DNA from: Hyphomicrobiales bacterium
GTDB lineage: Bacteria; Pseudomonadota; Alphaproteobacteria; Rhizobiales; Xanthobacteraceae
Direction of reading: 5' to 3'
DNA length: 7,136 nucleotides
Assembly (NCBI GenBank): GCA_026400425.1
Contig: JAPLPC010000335.1
Location: forward strand, 1 to 7,136
The position numbers and the translations under genes were made by a program. How positions within the stretch are numbered: position 1 is the stretch's first letter; every line of letters starts with the position of its first letter. The notes beneath the pieces were generated by a model. That model was not told the DNA's origin. It ran no database searches and was given only the letters and a program-made list of their open reading frames with translations. Of this stretch, positions 5,397 through 7,136 are shown piece after piece.

Positions 5397-6866
5397 TCAA
5401 TAGACGTCGAGCTGGAAGCGACCTTTTCTTTTCAGATCGCTGACGAAGGCGACGGCTTCATCGGTCGAGCGTGCGCCATGCTGGGCGGCGATATCGACGA
5501 GAGCCCGCTCGACATCCTTGGCCATCCGTTTGGCATCGCCGCACACATAGACGTGGGCTCCCTCGGCCAACCACGTCCACAGATCGCGGCCGACTTCACG
5601 CATGCGGTCCTGCACATAAAACTTCTCGCCGCTGTCGCGCGACCAGGCCAGCGAAAGCCGGGTCAGGAAGCCGTCATTCTTCATGGCGTTGAGTTCGTCG
5701 GCATAGAAGAAATCCGAAGCGCTGCGCTGATGGCCGAAAAACAGCCAGTTCTTGCCGGGTGCATTGGTGGCTTTGCGGTCGTGCAGGAAGGCGCGGAACG
5801 GGGCGATGCCGGTGCCGGGGCGGACCATGATGATCGGCGTCTCCGGGTGTTCAGGCAAAGGCGAAAGCTTGCCCGGAGTCGCATTATGCGAGGAGGAGAT
5901 CGAGTAAAGTCTGGGCTGCAGTGGCTCCAGCGCCTCGATAAAGGCTTCCGGATGCGGCCGTACATTCGGAAACTTTTGCAATGCGGCCATCACGTCGAGT
6001 GTCACCGCATCGCCATCGGGATCCTCGCCCTGCGCCAGCGCACGGGCCTTGGCGCGTGTCGTGCCGCCGGTGAGATAGGAGATCAGTTCGAACAGGCTAT
6101 CCGGTGCCGGCGCCAGCGAGACGTCGTACTGCAACACGTCGCGCAGCGTCTTGCCGCGAATTTCGGTCATGTGCGAGGCGCCGAGCAGCGCGATGATCTG
6201 ATCGACATGGCCGAGATCGTTGCTGGCAAAAACGCCGAAACTGTCGCCGACGACGTAATCCAGCCCGCAGCCGGAAAGATCGAAATCGACGTGCCAGGTT
6301 TCCTTCTCCGAGCCCGCGCCATTGAGGAGGCGGCGACCGAGAAATACGGCCTGCGCGGGATTGTCCCGGGAACGCCCGCGCGTCGATGGGTCCAACGCTG
6401 CCTCTGCCGGTTCGATCGCGGCAGGTTTTGCAACGGCTGCGACATCCGCTGCAGGCGCCTGGCCAAGCTCTTCGTAAAGCGACTTCAGCATTCGCGCGGT
6501 TTCCTTGCCGCCGGGAACGCAGAGATTCAAACGCGGCTCGGATTTGGATGCGATGGCGTCGGAATAGTCGTTGCAGTTATAGCCGCACTGGCCGCAATCC
6601 TGCTGCGCCATTGCAGCCATCATCTTGCGGCGCACAGGCTTGCCTTCGGCGAGCTTCATGCGATCGCCGATCGGCATGGTCTGGTCGTGCCAGGGAGCGC
6701 CGTCATCCTCCTCCATGATGGCGGTGCCCTGCTCCGCCGATAGCGGCGCCGGTGCCTCGGACAGAAGCCCCGCGAAGAATCCGTTCAGCCAGGAGCGCTG
6801 TGCTTCCGAGAACGGCGCCGACGACGGAATGATATCCAGCTTGGGAGGTGTCACCATCTGGTTCAT
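5397..6866 (-). CDS. CysJ-type sulfite reductase flavoprotein with an N-terminal Fe-S motif and an apparent internal deletion
   Basis: The 489-residue product is a ferredoxin-NADP reductase-type protein related to the C-terminal part of CysJ, expected to pass electrons from NADPH to the sirohaem reductase encoded just upstream. Residues 1-135 lack a flavodoxin domain and carry Cys91, Cys94, Cys98 and Cys116 in DCGQCGYNC and LCVPGG, resembling the RnfB-type Fe-S motif. From about 168 the FAD/NADP part begins: GDSFGVF at 207-213, RLYSISSS at 319-326, PGTGIAPFRAFL at 350-361, NWLFFGHQR at 373-381, AWSRD at 407-411, YVQDRMRE at 417-424, VYVCGDAKRMAKDVE at 439-453, and C-terminal DVY. Two oddities: about 44 residues that should follow GKLS at 332-335, including the GxxS FAD-pyrophosphate motif, are missing in frame, and Arg349 stands where GPGTG normally has its first glycine. 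GAGGTG precedes the ATG by 5 nt, and the start overlaps the upstream stop as ATGA. It may be inactive or mis-assembled. Confidence 0.85.
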   Translation of the reverse strand: MNQMVTPPKLDIIPSSAPFSEAQRSWLNGFFAGLLSEAPAPLSAEQGTAIMEEDDGAPWHDQTMPIGDRMKLAEGKPVRRKMMAAMAQQDCGQCGYNCNDYSDAIASKSEPRLNLCVPGGKETARMLKSLYEELGQAPAADVAAVAKPAAIEPAEAALDPSTRGRSRDNPAQAVFLGRRLLNGAGSEKETWHVDFDLSGCGLDYVVGDSFGVFASNDLGHVDQIIALLGASHMTEIRGKTLRDVLQYDVSLAPAPDSLFELISYLTGGTTRAKARALAQGEDPDGDAVTLDVMAALQKFPNVRPHPEAFIEALEPLQPRLYSISSSHNATPGKLSPLPEHPETPIIMVRPGTGIAPFRAFLHDRKATNAPGKNWLFFGHQRSASDFFYADELNAMKNDGFLTRLSLAWSRDSGEKFYVQDRMREVGRDLWTWLAEGAHVYVCGDAKRMAKDVERALVDIAAQHGARSTDEAVAFVSDLKRKGRFQLDVY

Positions 6867-7136
6867 GCGGCCACCTCATCAGCAAGCCTGCGCAAGGCCG
6901 CCGCATCATGGCGGCGCGAGAATGAGAGGAACGTCTCGTCCGCCGAGGCACGGTTGGCGAGGTAGGCTTTCAGCAGTCGCTCGACGACAGCCGGCGCGTC
7001 TTCGGATTTGATGTTTTGGTAGACCTCCTGCCCGACGTCGGCATTGGGGCCGAAACCGCCGCCGGTGAAGATGTGGAAACCGTCGACGGCGTCGTCGCTA
7101 TCGACGCTCTGCACGCGCGCACCGATCATGCCGATA
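6863..7136 (-). CDS. NirA/CysI-type sirohaem sulfite or nitrite reductase, C-terminal end (partial)
   Basis: Only the last 90 residues are in the window; the gene enters from the right edge. The visible part reads IGARVQSVDSDDAVDGFHIF, then TGGGFGPNADVGQEVY, KSEDAPAVVERLLKAYLANR and FSRRHDAAALRRL. This is the pattern at the C-terminus of NirA-family ferredoxin-nitrite/sulfite reductases, where the second sirohaem domain closes with a GGGFG...G(R/Q)E segment followed by a helical tail. The four cysteines that bind the 4Fe-4S cluster and sirohaem lie outside the window. The 4-bp ATGA overlap with the flavoprotein gene points to a two-subunit enzyme with its own NADPH reductase. The downstream transporter and sulfonate genes favour sulfite over nitrite as the physiological substrate, but nitrite cannot be excluded from this fragment. 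Confidence 0.82.
   Translation of the reverse strand, partial: IGMIGARVQSVDSDDAVDGFHIFTGGGFGPNADVGQEVYQNIKSEDAPAVVERLLKAYLANRASADETFLSFSRRHDAAALRRLADEVAA

Noticed and set aside
5341..5400. 20-residue extension of the Tat binding protein from the TTG at 5400
   Set aside because: It would put residues ahead of the twin-arginine motif and ignore the good ribosome-binding site before the ATG at 5340.
5340..6743. 467-codon open frame on the plus strand across the CysJ-type gene
   Set aside because: Antisense shadow of the flavoprotein gene; its Arg/His/Gly-rich translation has no family character, and the minus strand carries all the reductase motifs.
1..7136. CRISPR array, tRNA or rRNA gene, insertion sequence or phage gene
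   Set aside because: No regularly spaced repeats, no RNA gene signatures and no transposase, integrase or phage protein were seen on either strand.

Overview
The window is a GC-rich stretch of alphaproteobacterial DNA. Gene content, protein sequence style and a dispersed palindromic repeat suggest a member of the Bradyrhizobium/Rhodopseudomonas/Afipia group (Nitrobacteraceae). That placement is my inference from remembered sequences, not a search. All eight recognisable protein genes lie on the minus strand, so transcription runs from the right end of the window to the left. The theme is assimilation of organic sulfur: sulfonate uptake, an SsuD-like flavin monooxygenase, and a sulfite (or nitrite) reductase pair.

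Right block, 7136 to 2708, is a tightly packed operon. In transcription order it holds the 3' end of a NirA/CysI-type sirohaem reductase, a CysJ-type flavoprotein that overlaps it by 4 bp, a Tat-exported substrate-binding protein, an SsuC/TauC-type permease, and an SsuB/TauB-type ATPase that overlaps the permease by 8 bp. The CysJ-type protein has an RnfB-like iron-sulfur motif where a flavodoxin domain would be expected. It also appears to lack about 44 residues of its FAD-binding barrel and has a changed glycine in its nucleotide-binding motif.

Middle gap, 2707 to 2371 (337 bp), has no recognised gene. It holds one possible 42-codon leader ORF and several inverted repeats, and is the likely control region for the left block.

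Left block, 2370 to 338, is a two-gene unit joined by a 4-bp ATGA overlap: an SsuD-like LLM-family monooxygenase followed by a Sec-exported SsuA sulfonate-binding protein. It has no permease or ATPase of its own, so its binding protein may use the right-block transporter. The monooxygenase belongs to the SsuD-like superfamily but lacks most of the residues I recall as catalytic in E. coli SsuD.

Left end: between ssuA and the last gene lies a decayed 85-bp two-armed palindromic repeat (238-322). The first 46 codons of an aliphatic amidase gene (amiE) then run off the window.

If intact, the genes would import sulfonates, release sulfite oxidatively, and reduce the sulfite to sulfide. No flavin reductase gene (ssuE) is visible. 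I see no rRNA, tRNA, CRISPR array, transposase or strong intrinsic terminator.
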